Origin: SMWC01 sp045561055
GTDB taxonomy: Bacteria > Pseudomonadota > Gammaproteobacteria > Steroidobacterales > Rariloculaceae
NCBI GenBank assembly: GCA_045561055.1
Contig: JBJKYL010000013.1
Span: 193,249-257,248, forward strand
Direction: 5' to 3'
Length of the DNA stretch: 64,000 nucleotides
The translations under genes and the position numbers were made by a program. Under the pieces are notes generated by a model. The model was not told the DNA's origin, ran no database searches, and was given only the letters and a program-made list of their open reading frames with translations. Position 1 is the first letter of the stretch, and the number at the start of each line of letters is the position of its first letter. This document shows positions 43,409-52,395 of this stretch, in pieces.

Positions 43409-46037
43409 ATGAAAATTAGTAGAATCATCCCCACTGGAATAGCGGTAAGTGTTGCCCTACTCATTTCCTCAGGTCAGGTTGTTGCACAGGACGGCACGAC
43501 CGCTTCCGCGCAAGCTATGCTTGAGGAAGTCATCGTGACGGCTCGCCGTCGTGAGGAAAGCCTTACCGACCTACCGCTTTCGGTAGCGGCTATTACTGCC
43601 GATACCATGCAAGCGCAGGGTATTTACGACATCATGGATGTTTCGGACTTTGTACCGAATGTGAATTTTACGCACACCGGTCGACGGGCGATTACAGCTC
43701 TTTATATACGAGGCATCGGAAATAATTCGCCTGTCCCGTTAAGGGCGACAGGTGCTGGCGTCTATATTGATGGCCACTATCTGCCCAACACGGTCGGACA
43801 GATGCTCAATACCGTCGACGTAGAGCGGATCGAAGTCATGCGAGGTCCTCAGGGGACGCTGTTTGGTAAAAATACTACAGGCGGTGCAATTAACGTTATT
43901 AGTGCGAAGCCTCACGGGGAATTCGAATCATCTGCTCTGATGCGTGTAGGACAATTCGGCCAGACAGATATTCGCGGGATGGTTAACCTGCCGATCAGCG
44001 ACACTGTCATGACCCGTTTCAGTGCTGCCAAGGAGAGTTCGGACGGCTTTCATTACAATCGGTTTTTTGGGGAAACTGTCGGCGCGACTGACCTGAATGC
44101 GTTCGCTGGTGCGATTCGCTTGACGCCTAATGATAACTGGCAGATCGATTTTGGGTGGCGTGGCAATTATCAGGACGATCATAATGAGCCAGGGCGTTGT
44201 AATACCTACCCGACTCAGGGCCTCGTCGATGATTTGGCGAAAGTAGCCCCGACGAGCCCGGCCCAGATCTATACAGGCACAACGTATGCAAACGGACGTG
44301 GCCGGTGGGGCGGACCAACAAAAATTAATGGCACGAAATATCAGATCGGTGGTCACGTCGAGCGGCTCTATCACGGCGCGACAATTGATATGTGGGAAGA
44401 ATGCGACAAAGACGCTGCCGCTGGTGACTACGTGATGTCGTCCGAAAAGAAGTCTTTCCTTCGCCTAGACAATGAGAACACAAATCTGACGGTCCAATGG
44501 AATTCAGATGGGGCGGTTGGTGGATTCGATAACCTGATCTTCAAGGGCATCGCATCGACTCATCAGACGGACTATGACTACTTCCAGGACCGCGACTTTA
44601 GTTCGATGCCGATTAACGCGATCGGCACGGCTGGTGGCGCGCGCGATCGCCAGACCGATAGTATCGAGTTGCTGCTAACTGCTGATGTTAATGATCGGCT
44701 CAGCTTCATCCTCGGTATGCATAAGTACGACGATATTGTCTACAACGGCCGTGATTGCTTGGACAAAGCAAATGCGAACTGGGCGAAATTGTCCGATCCG
44801 AACAGCGGGTTCACTATTGCATGCAAACCGGATGGTGGGACGCAGTTCGACTTTCTGTCATATCCGCGCGCACACCCGGGCGGACCGGAATCGAGCGGTC
44901 GGGGAGGCATCGTTACATCCAACTCTATTGCTTATTTCGGTCACATGACCTTCCAGCTCAACGATAACTGGGCGCTTGATGCGGGTATCCGCTACACCGA
45001 TGAGGACCGCGGTTTCAACCAAACCGAATTTGCCGCTGAGGCCGGAACTTGTAAGTTTGGTGGTGCTGGTGATCCACCTCCAACCCAGCTCTGTACCCCC
45101 AACTATGTACTGGGCTACGACGTGATGTTCCTAGACGGTTTCTGGAACGACTCGAAAGCGAACTTCACCGAGTCCACGCCGATGTTCAGCCTGACGCGAA
45201 ACTTCGAAGATAGCATGATGTACTTTACCTATGCAGAAGGTTTCCTGTCGGGCGCGTTCAATGATGAGCTCAATCCCTTCCTCGTGCCCGCGCTGAAGCC
45301 GCTATTGGAATACGGCCCCGAGTATGTGGATAACTACGAGTTCGGTTTCAAGGGAAGTTTTCTCGACGGTAGAGTAAGGCTTGCGGGTGCGATCTTCTAC
45401 ATGGACTACACGGATAAGCACGAGAGTATCGGTATCGACAACCCGGACGGCTTGTACGGTAACGAGCAAAGTATCTCAGATCGTCACCAATGCGGCGGAG
45501 TGTGGAGATCTCGGGCATCGAGTTCGAAATGCGCGCGGTACCTTGGGATGGCGGTTTTATTTCGTTGGACGTATCGGCCACCTCAACAGCGAATATGGCT
45601 ACTTTCAGCTCGTTTGATCCGGGCGATCCGAACGCGGTTGGCGGTTCCGTCGATCATGTCGATGCTGTCCATCGCTGATTTCTCGCCGGAATGGACGATC
45701 AGGGGATCGATTGAGCATCAGTTCGCACTAGCGAGTGGTGCGACTCTGACGCCGAATCTGGGATTCTATTATCAAAGCGAGTACGATTTCCTGGGGTGGA
45801 CTGGATACCACGAAGAATGCGAAATCGTATTGCTTCCAGCCGGGTTATTCGAAGCTGAGCGCCCGTGTGACTTATGTGCCAAATGATGGCAATTGGCAGG
45901 CCTCTCTCTACGGTAGCAACATTGCCGATGAGCGTTACTTTGAGTGGTGTGGTAATGGACGATCGGGAACGATGTACTCTCGTTTCGGGCAACCGGACCA
46001 TTGGGGCTTGGAATTCCAGTACGATTGGGGCGGCTAA
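43409..46037 (+). pseudogene. TonB-dependent receptor with a frame-scrambled 3' end
   Basis: The first 680 codons are an ordinary receptor: signal peptide, plug with Ala-Leu-Tyr-Ile-Arg-Gly-Ile-Gly and Ile-Glu-Val-Met-Arg-Gly-Pro-Gln-Gly-Thr-Leu-Phe, and barrel. From about 45465 the coding frame jumps repeatedly: near 45470, 45517, 45575, 45605, 45655 and 45808. Joining the pieces restores a normal barrel (Ile-Val-Thr-Asn-Ala-Ala-Glu, Gly-Ile-Glu-Phe-Glu-Met-Arg, Leu-Gly-Phe-Tyr-Tyr-Gln-Ser-Glu) ending in a TBDR-like Phe-Gln-Tyr-Asp-Trp-Gly-Gly at 46037. As written, the frame stops at 45886. It is either a decayed gene or a badly sequenced stretch. A terminator follows. Confidence 0.8.
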
Positions 46038-46081
46038 GTACGAGTCTGCCTACGCTATATTATTTAGGGTATGAAATCAGA

Positions 46082-46110
46082 CGGCACCTCTTCGGAGGTG
46101 CCGTTTTTTT
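46082..46110 (+). terminator. Rho-independent terminator after the TonB receptor
   Basis: CGGCACCTC and GAGGTGCCG pair perfectly around a TTCG tetraloop and are followed by seven T. Confidence 0.95.
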
Positions 46111-46464
46111 ATGCGATAATTTTCGTTACAGAAATAAAGCTATTTGCGCCAATTGCTCCGCCTACGGGATGTAAAGTTGTTGCTGGCTTGGAAAAGGCTA
46201 GGGAAATTCGGGATATAATGTGAGCGTAGATAATCGATCCCTACGACATTTCTGTTTTAGGTGCTGATGATCTTCAAGTTCGGATCGAACGATCTAAAAA
46301 ACGGTGACCGGACAGGCCCTAGTCCTAGGTTTTACGACTGAACTCTAACGGTGAACTGATGAGTTAATCGCTGGCTCTTTCGGGAGACTACTAAGAGCAA
46401 GAAACTGATGTGTGAGCGGGGCAATAGAAGGTTAAATACTATTAAAAAACAAAGGATTATGAAA
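46111..46464. other. Intergenic region upstream of yceI-like gene
   Basis: About 350 bases after the receptor terminator show no convincing coding frame or RNA structure. The 3' part must hold the promoter and leader of the YceI-family gene. Confidence 0.45.
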
Positions 46465-47055
46465 ATGAGAATGACACAACTACGACGTGCTACTTTAAGC
46501 GTTATTTGCTTATTAACAACTACGGCTCTTTTTGCGGAACCTGTTACCTATGAAATTGATCCGCGTCATACCTTTCCGTCATTTGAGGCAGATCATCAGG
46601 GCGGTCTATCAGTTTGGCGAGGCAAAATAAGGTCGACCAGCGGCACGATTGTCATTGATCGAGAGGCACAAACTGGAAATGTTGACGTTACTATGGATAT
46701 GAGCACCATTGACTTTGGTATGGATGCGATGACCGACCACGCTAAAGCAGAAGATATTCTTGATGTCGCACAGTTTCCTACGGCTACCTACACAGGTGAG
46801 ATGAGCCAGTTCACTGCACAAGGCGGCCCGACAGCGATTGAAGGTCAGCTCACCTTGCACGGAGTCACCAACCCACTGAATCTCCGCGTTAACAGTTTTC
46901 AGTGTAATCCCCCAGCTATGGGAAGAAGTGTTTGTGGGGCTGATGCGTCTGGATCATTTAATCGGGATGACTACGGTGTCGATTTCGGAATGGGTCGTTT
47001 TCTAATGTATGTGAATTTAGAAATTCAGGTTGAAGGGGTCTTAGTCGAAGACTAA
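46465..47055 (+). CDS. YceI family periplasmic protein
   Basis: I start at ATG 46465, eight bases after AAGGA; an ATG two codons earlier is also possible. The 196-residue protein has a signal peptide. A YceI lipocalin-like fold follows: Thr-Tyr-Glu-Ile-Asp-Pro-Arg-His-Thr, Gly-Lys-Ile, a central Met-Asp-Met-Ser-Thr-Ile-Asp, and Ala-Glu-Asp-Ile-Leu-Asp-Val-Ala-Gln-Phe-Pro. Family members bind polyisoprenoids such as ubiquinone precursors in the periplasm. A strong GC hairpin follows the gene. Confidence 0.92.
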   Translation: MRMTQLRRATLSVICLLTTTALFAEPVTYEIDPRHTFPSFEADHQGGLSVWRGKIRSTSGTIVIDREAQTGNVDVTMDMSTIDFGMDAMTDHAKAEDILDVAQFPTATYTGEMSQFTAQGGPTAIEGQLTLHGVTNPLNLRVNSFQCNPPAMGRSVCGADASGSFNRDDYGVDFGMGRFLMYVNLEIQVEGVLVED

Positions 47056-47071
47056 AGAAAAAAATTGCCCT

Positions 47072-47100
47072 CGGCCGCGGGTAGCTCTAGCCCGCGGCCG
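47072..47100. repeat. GC-rich perfect hairpin after the YceI gene
   Basis: CGGCCGCGGG and CCCGCGGCCG pair over ten bases around a nine-base loop, just after the YceI stop. On the plus strand no T-run follows. An A-run lies before it, so on the minus strand a T-rich stretch follows after a few bases. It may act as a transcript end or stabiliser. Confidence 0.6.
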
Positions 47101-47212
47101 AAGCGGTAATGTCAGAGGGTTTTGCTGGACTGTCTTAGAGAATTAGATCGTTACGAGGAAAAAGCTTATCTAAGTTTTATAGTCTATCGTATAGGTTAAC
47201 GCTGAAGGGTAG

Positions 47213-48289
47213 GTGTCCATGGCCAATAAACGATCGTCGAAAATAACAACGCTCTTTGCGATTGCGACGGTAATAGCATCGCCGCTTGTGCTCGCTCACC
47301 ACGGCATCGTGTATATGCCGTCGCTTTACTTAACTAATAACGTTGTAGAGTTCCAGGGCGAAATTGTAGAAGTATTTTGGCGATACCCTCATACGCGAGC
47401 GCGTATGAGGGTTTTAGAGGCTGACGGTGAAGAGCGGTTGCTAGAGCTCGAGATGACTCCGACTCCGCGTGAGTGGGAACAACTCGGTTACAGTGCAGAA
47501 GATTTCTTAGGCTTTGTGCGCGCGGCGGGATTTATCTCGCGACGCGATCCTGATTCACTTGGCGCGACTAATATTTTACTGCCAGATGGTCGGGAATATG
47601 TTTATGAATTAAGAACAGAGGCCCTTTGGACTAATGACAAGGCGGCCACAGTGGAACCAGCCGTTGACCAACAAAGAGCCGAGGAAGAACGACGTACGGC
47701 AATTGGCATCTTCCGTACATGGGGTCCTCGACTCGGTCGACGGCCCGGTGGACAGGGAGGCTTTAGACATTTTCTGAGCGACCGCGGCTTAGAACTTGCT
47801 GCACAGTATCATGCACCAACCGACAATCCGGAGTTAGATTGCCGCACGGGAGTGGGGTCAAGCATGATGAGTCCCTATCCGTTAGAAATTATCGATGGAG
47901 GTGATCGCATTACGCTCCATCAAGGCGAATACAATGTGCGGCGTACGGTCTGGCTCGATCCTGACGCTTCTGGTGTGTTACCTGCCACCTCTCCATTTGG
48001 TTTCTCGGTAGGAAGGTGGGAAAACGATACGCTTATTGTTCATACCACACATATTGACTTTCCCTATCTCGATTCTTACGGCACGCCGCAATCAGATCAG
48101 ATTGAATATCTAGAGCGATTCGGGGTCTCTGAATTGGATAATGAAGTAATGCTTAACTATTCATTGACAGCCACCGATCCTATTATGTATGCGGAACCCA
48201 TAATTATGGAACGATCTCGTCGGTGGTTCCCTGGGGGTGAACTTGGGGAGTTCGATTGGGCCTGTGAGTGGGAGAGCGACCTAGAGTAA
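47213..48289 (+). CDS. Exported protein with DUF6152-like N-terminus
   Basis: The 358-residue protein has a signal peptide. A start with Ala-His-His-Gly and Val-Glu-Phe-Gln-Gly-Glu-Ile-Val-Glu-Val-Phe-Trp-Arg-Tyr-Pro-His follows, matching the DUF6152 pattern (His-His, then a Trp-x-x-Pro-His). The C-terminal 200 residues are a separate region with Gly-Arg-Trp-Glu-Asn-Asp-Thr-Leu-Ile-Val and Thr-His-Ile-Asp-Phe-Pro. That pattern recurs in exported proteins of environmental bacteria but has no known function to me. GTG 47213 and ATG 47219 are both plausible starts. Confidence 0.75.
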   Translation: MSMANKRSSKITTLFAIATVIASPLVLAHHGIVYMPSLYLTNNVVEFQGEIVEVFWRYPHTRARMRVLEADGEERLLELEMTPTPREWEQLGYSAEDFLGFVRAAGFISRRDPDSLGATNILLPDGREYVYELRTEALWTNDKAATVEPAVDQQRAEEERRTAIGIFRTWGPRLGRRPGGQGGFRHFLSDRGLELAAQYHAPTDNPELDCRTGVGSSMMSPYPLEIIDGGDRITLHQGEYNVRRTVWLDPDASGVLPATSPFGFSVGRWENDTLIVHTTHIDFPYLDSYGTPQSDQIEYLERFGVSELDNEVMLNYSLTATDPIMYAEPIIMERSRRWFPGGELGEFDWACEWESDLE

Positions 48290-48324
48290 GCTATCCGTCC
48301 CGGTAGCTGAAAGTCTAGCTCCGG

Positions 48325-48795
48325 TTAGAGCTTGGTCGGATTCGGCGCGTTGCCATAGACGGCTTCTGGATCGAAAACTTTCTCTTTCTCGGTAAATTCA
48401 AGCGGTCCAATTGCACCGTCCCGAGTGATTGGGACGCTGCGGTAGAAACACGATCGGTACCCGACGTGGCAGCTGGCCCCTCCAGCGACATCGACACGTA
48501 ACCAGACGCAATCCTGATCGTCATCAATCATCAGTTGTCTGACTGTCTGCACGAGACCACTAGTACTGCCTTTGTGCCAGAGTTTACCGCGGCTTCTGCT
48601 GTAGTAATGGGCTTCCCCCGTTTCGATCGTTTTACCCAGGGCCTCTGCATTCATATAGGCGTGCATGAGTAAATCTCCGGAGTCGAAATCCGTTGTTACC
48701 GCCGGAATTAGCCCATCCACATCAAATTTTGGGGCGAGCTCGGTGCCTTCTTCCACCTGCTGAATGCTCGTTCGCGGCAAAAATATTTTACTCAT
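48325..48795 (-). CDS. hisI: Phosphoribosyl-AMP cyclohydrolase
   Basis: HisI opens the ring of phosphoribosyl-AMP in histidine synthesis. The ATG at 48795 has GGAAAG eight bases upstream and gives 156 residues. Motifs include Met-His-Ala-Tyr-Met-Asn-Ala-Glu-Ala, Ser-Arg-Ser-Arg-Gly-Lys-Leu-Trp-His-Lys-Gly and the metal-binding Cys-His-Val-Gly-Tyr-Arg-Ser-Cys-Phe-Tyr-Arg. It is separate from HisE, unlike the fused HisIE of E. coli. It is the last his gene, 114 bases after hisE. Confidence 0.95.
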   Translation of the reverse strand: MSKIFLPRTSIQQVEEGTELAPKFDVDGLIPAVTTDFDSGDLLMHAYMNAEALGKTIETGEAHYYSRSRGKLWHKGSTSGLVQTVRQLMIDDDQDCVWLRVDVAGGASCHVGYRSCFYRSVPITRDGAIGPLEFTEKEKVFDPEAVYGNAPNPTKL

Positions 48796-48909
48796 GTCAT
48801 TTCTTTCCAATCTACGGGGCAACGATTATAAGCTACTGCTTATCTATACCTGACAGCTTTCAGAGTGCCAGATCCCAGTGATTTTTGATCGTTCCCAAAA
48901 ACTCTTGAT

Positions 48910-49218
48910 TCAAGATGGGGTGGTCGATTTAAATTTATGACGGTCTTCGAGCTCAGCGACTACGTTTGCTAGGTTTAGACCACGGAGATTAAGTAATACT
49001 ATCAGGTGGTAGAGCAAATCGGCGGCCTCGGATGTGAGCCTAGTGTCATCTTCCGCAGCCCCCGCCAAAACGGTCTCTATCGCTTCCTCGCCGAGCTTCT
49101 GAACTATATTCAGTCGTCCGCCGGTCGCTAGTCTAGCCGTATAGCTTGTATCTGTCGGGTTGTTTATACGGTTCTGTATTACGGTTTCTAGTGTAGTTAG
49201 AAATTTGAGTTGTTCCAC
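48910..49218 (-). CDS. hisE: Phosphoribosyl-ATP pyrophosphatase
   Basis: HisE removes PPi from phosphoribosyl-ATP. The 102-residue product shows Ser-Tyr-Thr-Ala-Arg-Leu, then Lys-Leu-Gly-Glu-Glu-Ala-Ile-Glu-Thr and Ser-Glu-Ala-Ala-Asp-Leu-Leu-Tyr-His, the Glu/Asp magnesium motifs of MazG-like HisE. It is a stand-alone gene following hisF by 12 bases. Confidence 0.95.
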   Translation of the reverse strand: MEQLKFLTTLETVIQNRINNPTDTSYTARLATGGRLNIVQKLGEEAIETVLAGAAEDDTRLTSEAADLLYHLIVLLNLRGLNLANVVAELEDRHKFKSTTPS

Positions 49219-49230
49219 GGTTAGCTACTC

Positions 49231-50007
49231 CTAATGCTCCGGCGGCCGTATGGCAACCTGCGCATCTATAAGATAAGTTTTAAGGTCGGGAATTCTGATA
49301 GTCTTGGTATGGAATACGCTCGCCGCGAGCGCCCCATCAACATCTGCCTGTTCGAAGACATCCTTAAAGTGTAAAAAATCGCCTGCACCACCGGATGCGA
49401 TTAATGGGATCTGACAGGTCTCACGGACACGCGCTAGTTGGTGCAGATCGTATCCTCGACGGACGCCGTCCTGGTTCATACAGTTCAAAACAATCTCTCC
49501 AGAACCACGTTCCTGTACTTCGCGTGTCCAATCGAGTGTTCGGCGTCTACTAGAGCGGGACTGAATTGGATCGCCTGTGTATTGGTGGACCCAGTAGTCG
49601 TTATCTAGGGCTGAACTATCGATTCCAACGACGACGCACTGGGATCCAAACCGTTTAGCTAAGAGGTCGATCAATTCCGGTTTCTCGAGTGCGGGAGAGT
49701 TGATGGATATTTTGTCGGCACCTAGATTTAGCACGCTCTCCGCGTCTTGTAGATCGCGAATGCCCCCGGCGACGCAGAATGGAATATCTAGAATAGAGGC
49801 GACTCGATTGACCCAACTTCTATCTACAGTACGGCCTTCTGGGCTTGCTGTTATGTCATAAAAGACAAGCTCGTCGGCTCCCTCATCGCGATAACGTGTA
49901 GCAAGGTCGAGTATGTCGCCCATAACACGGTGATTACGGAACTTTACACCCTTTACTACAACTCCGTCGCGTACGTCTAGGCAGGGGATTATTCGTTTGG
50001 TAAGAAT
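49231..50007 (-). CDS. hisF: Imidazole glycerol phosphate synthase cyclase subunit
   Basis: HisF pairs with HisH to form the imidazole ring. The first ATG in frame (49923) is too late: it would drop the Pro-Cys-Leu-Asp-Val segment with the catalytic Asp. Reading upstream gives Leu-Thr-Lys-Arg-Ile-Ile-Pro-Cys-Leu-Asp-Val-Arg-Asp-Gly, preceded by ATT at 50005-50007 in the position of the usual start Met. GGAG lies eight bases upstream of that ATT. No ATG, GTG or TTG lies in between. The 258-residue length is then normal. The start overlaps the end of hisA. Confidence 0.9.
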   Translation of the reverse strand: MLTKRIIPCLDVRDGVVVKGVKFRNHRVMGDILDLATRYRDEGADELVFYDITASPEGRTVDRSWVNRVASILDIPFCVAGGIRDLQDAESVLNLGADKISINSPALEKPELIDLLAKRFGSQCVVVGIDSSALDNDYWVHQYTGDPIQSRSSRRRTLDWTREVQERGSGEIVLNCMNQDGVRRGYDLHQLARVRETCQIPLIASGGAGDFLHFKDVFEQADVDGALAASVFHTKTIRIPDLKTYLIDAQVAIRPPEH

Positions 50008-50726
50008 GAGCTGATCTCCGTCGATGTGATTCGTCCTTCCAATAACGCCTTTCCCGAAATCGTATACGTTACACCGAGCTTGGCTAAGGCTTCTAGATCA
50101 TTGACGTCACGGACGCCACCAGAAGCTTGGAATGAGATACTCGGCCAACGTTCGAGGCACTCACGGTAGAGACCAAGATTTGGCCCTTTCATTGCGCCGT
50201 CCTTGCTTACATCAGTACACAACACATGCTTTAGTCTCATAGGTTGGAATCGAGCTAGTGCATTCCAAAGCGTGGTTTGTGATTCACGCTGCCATCCGTG
50301 CGTCGTTATATAAGGGATACCATCATTTGCTAAGCGCACATCGAGGGCTAGCGTAAGTCTTTGCGGGCCAAACTCTTCGAGCCATTTCTCGACCTGTCCA
50401 GGCTGGGTAACTGCAAGACTTCCAATGACGATTCGTTGGGCTACTGCGAGTCCGCGTACGAGATTGTCGCGACTACGAATGCCACCACCGAGCTGGACTG
50501 CGATACCCGATTTTTTATGAATTTTATCCACAAGGTCTAGGATTACAGGGCTCCCTTGTTCGGCTCCATCTAGATCAACTACATGTAACCAACGAGCACC
50601 GAGATCAGCATATAGTTGGGCGAGTTCCAAGGGATCAACTGCGTAACGCGTTTCTTGATCGAAGTCACCTTTCAACAGTCGTACGCAGCGACCACCGCGT
50701 ATGTCAATTGCGGGTAACAGTTCCAT
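49989..50726 (-). CDS. hisA: ProFAR isomerase (phosphoribosylformimino-AICAR-P isomerase)
   Basis: HisA opens the ProFAR sugar by an Amadori rearrangement. The 245-residue TIM barrel begins Leu-Leu-Pro-Ala-Ile-Asp-Ile-Arg-Gly-Gly-Arg, with the first catalytic Asp. The second catalytic Asp lies in the Cys-Thr-Asp-Val-Ser-Lys-Asp-Gly segment. The 3' end overlaps the start of hisF, and the start lies two bases after the hisH stop. Confidence 0.97.
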   Translation of the reverse strand: MELLPAIDIRGGRCVRLLKGDFDQETRYAVDPLELAQLYADLGARWLHVVDLDGAEQGSPVILDLVDKIHKKSGIAVQLGGGIRSRDNLVRGLAVAQRIVIGSLAVTQPGQVEKWLEEFGPQRLTLALDVRLANDGIPYITTHGWQRESQTTLWNALARFQPMRLKHVLCTDVSKDGAMKGPNLGLYRECLERWPSISFQASGGVRDVNDLEALAKLGVTYTISGKALLEGRITSTEISSFLPNE

Positions 50727-50728
50727 CT

Positions 50729-51325
50729 CTATAGAGCCAAGAAGTTCTCAAGAATATGGGAGCCTAATCGGGCCGAGCGCTCCGGATGAAACTGTGTTCC
50801 GTAGAAGTTATTTTTCTCGACGACAGCAGAGAAAGGCGCTCCATAATTCGCAGTTGCTCTTGTGCAGGTGACTAGCGGTAGGGCATAGCTATGAATGAAA
50901 TAAGCGTATGCGCCATTTTCAATGCCTGTCAAAAGCTTTGAGTCTCCGTTAAGCCAAACCTGGTTCCAACCCATTTGTGGAACACGCAAATCACTGTTTT
51001 TTACGAAGCGATATGCGCGGCTCGAGATGACGTTAAGGCAGTCCGTATTATCCTCCTCAGAAGCTGAAAAAAGGAGTTGCATACCTAAACAAATCCCTAA
51101 CACTGGTTGCGTCAGACGCGGAATTATTCCGCTAAGTTTTGCTGCATCAAGTCGCCTCATCGCGTCGCGTGCTGTGCCGACGCCGGGCAAGAATACGTGG
51201 CTCGATTCCCGGATTTGGTCGGCGTCTTCGGTCACGATTGCTGTCACACCGAGACGCTGTAGTGCGAACTTCAGTGACGCAAGGTTTGCGCCGCCGGTTG
51301 CAATAATGACAGGTGAATGCTTCAC
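50729..51325 (-). CDS. hisH: Imidazole glycerol phosphate synthase glutaminase subunit
   Basis: HisH supplies ammonia to HisF. The 198-residue class I glutaminase has the nucleophile Cys in Gly-Ile-Cys-Leu-Gly-Met-Gln and the His-Pro-Glu motif in Gly-Thr-Gln-Phe-His-Pro-Glu. It starts at GTG, overlapping the hisB stop by four bases. Confidence 0.96.
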   Translation of the reverse strand: MKHSPVIIATGGANLASLKFALQRLGVTAIVTEDADQIRESSHVFLPGVGTARDAMRRLDAAKLSGIIPRLTQPVLGICLGMQLLFSASEEDNTDCLNVISSRAYRFVKNSDLRVPQMGWNQVWLNGDSKLLTGIENGAYAYFIHSYALPLVTCTRATANYGAPFSAVVEKNNFYGTQFHPERSARLGSHILENFLAL

Positions 51326-52395
51326 AACAACCCCTTCGTTGAAGGCAGGTCATTACCTTCCCGTCGAATTGCCTGTCTGAGTGTGCGCGCTACGCCTTTG
51401 AAACACGCTTCGGCCATATGGTGCGCGTTTTCACCTTGCACTTTTACGTGTATCGACGCCCCCAGTGTTTCGCTCAATGAATGGAAAAAATGCGATATGA
51501 GTTCTGTCGGCATTTCCCCAACGCGATCTCTTGGAAAATCACCCTCGAACACGAGGTAGGGTCGGCCTCCAAGATCGATCGAGATTTGTGCTTCCGTCTC
51601 ATCCATTGGTAACACGAATCCATAGCGTTGAATGCCTCGTTTGTCCCCGAGTGCCGTTTTAAGCCCTTGGCCTATTGCGAGGGCCACATCTTCGACGGTG
51701 TGGTGTTCGTCGACATGTAAATCGCCTTGGCAACGCACGGTCAAACCGAAACCACCATGCTTTCCGAGCTGTTCAAGCATGTGATCGAAAAATCCGATAC
51801 CCGTTTCGACTACGGGTGTACTCGAGCTGTCAAGGTCGATCACGATATCTATCTTTGTTTCGGTAGTTTGCCGTGTCACTTTTGCGCGCCGCGGACGATC
51901 TAATAATTCTCGGGCTATTTCCGCCCACGTTTCGTTAGTGTCCCCAGATAATGCGACTTTGAGTCCTTTCAACCCAATATTCGCTGCGAACTCCATGTCT
52001 GTGTCTCGATCACCGACTACAGCCGAGTTGTTACGATCGAGATCGCACGAAATCAGATATTCGTGAACGAGGCCTCCCCGCGGCTTGCGACATTTGCAGG
52101 CCGCTTCTTCGAAGTGTGGGCAGAAAAATTCGGCTGCGAATTCGATACCCTGAGATTCGAACAGGGCGATCAAGTAAGCATGCGTAGTATCGAAGTCCGC
52201 CTGGGGAAAGGAGTCTGTGCCGAGTCCGTCCTGATTGCTCACGATTACAAACTCGTAGCCTGCGGACTTCAATGACAATAGTGCGGGGATAACGCCCGGC
52301 ATTAAGCGAACTTTTGTAGCCGCATCTACCTGGTTGTCGGCCGGTTCCTCGATCAGTGTTCCGTCTCGATCGACAAATAAGATCTTAGTGGCCAT
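51322..52395 (-). CDS. hisB: Bifunctional histidinol-phosphatase/imidazoleglycerol-phosphate dehydratase
   Basis: The 357-residue fusion has an N-terminal HAD phosphatase (Phe-Val-Asp-Arg-Asp-Gly-Thr, with a Cys/His zinc cluster Cys-Pro-His-x(6)-Cys-x-Cys). A C-terminal dehydratase has Gly-Phe-Phe-Asp-His-Met-Leu and His-His-Thr-Val-Glu-Asp motifs. It is the E. coli-type fusion. It overlaps hisC by eleven bases. Confidence 0.97.
   Translation of the reverse strand: MATKILFVDRDGTLIEEPADNQVDAATKVRLMPGVIPALLSLKSAGYEFVIVSNQDGLGTDSFPQADFDTTHAYLIALFESQGIEFAAEFFCPHFEEAACKCRKPRGGLVHEYLISCDLDRNNSAVVGDRDTDMEFAANIGLKGLKVALSGDTNETWAEIARELLDRPRRAKVTRQTTETKIDIVIDLDSSSTPVVETGIGFFDHMLEQLGKHGGFGLTVRCQGDLHVDEHHTVEDVALAIGQGLKTALGDKRGIQRYGFVLPMDETEAQISIDLGGRPYLVFEGDFPRDRVGEMPTELISHFFHSLSETLGASIHVKVQGENAHHMAEACFKGVARTLRQAIRREGNDLPSTKGLL

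Noticed and set aside
45348..46074. Short frames in the 3' end of the TonB receptor as separate genes
   Set aside because: Their peptides (for example Gly-Ile-Glu-Phe-Glu-Met-Arg and Ser-Gln-Ile-Val-Thr-Asn) are consecutive pieces of one barrel read in shifted frames.
47072..47100. Canonical terminator after the YceI gene
   Set aside because: The ten-base stem is perfect but no T-run follows on the plus strand, so it is listed as a hairpin only.
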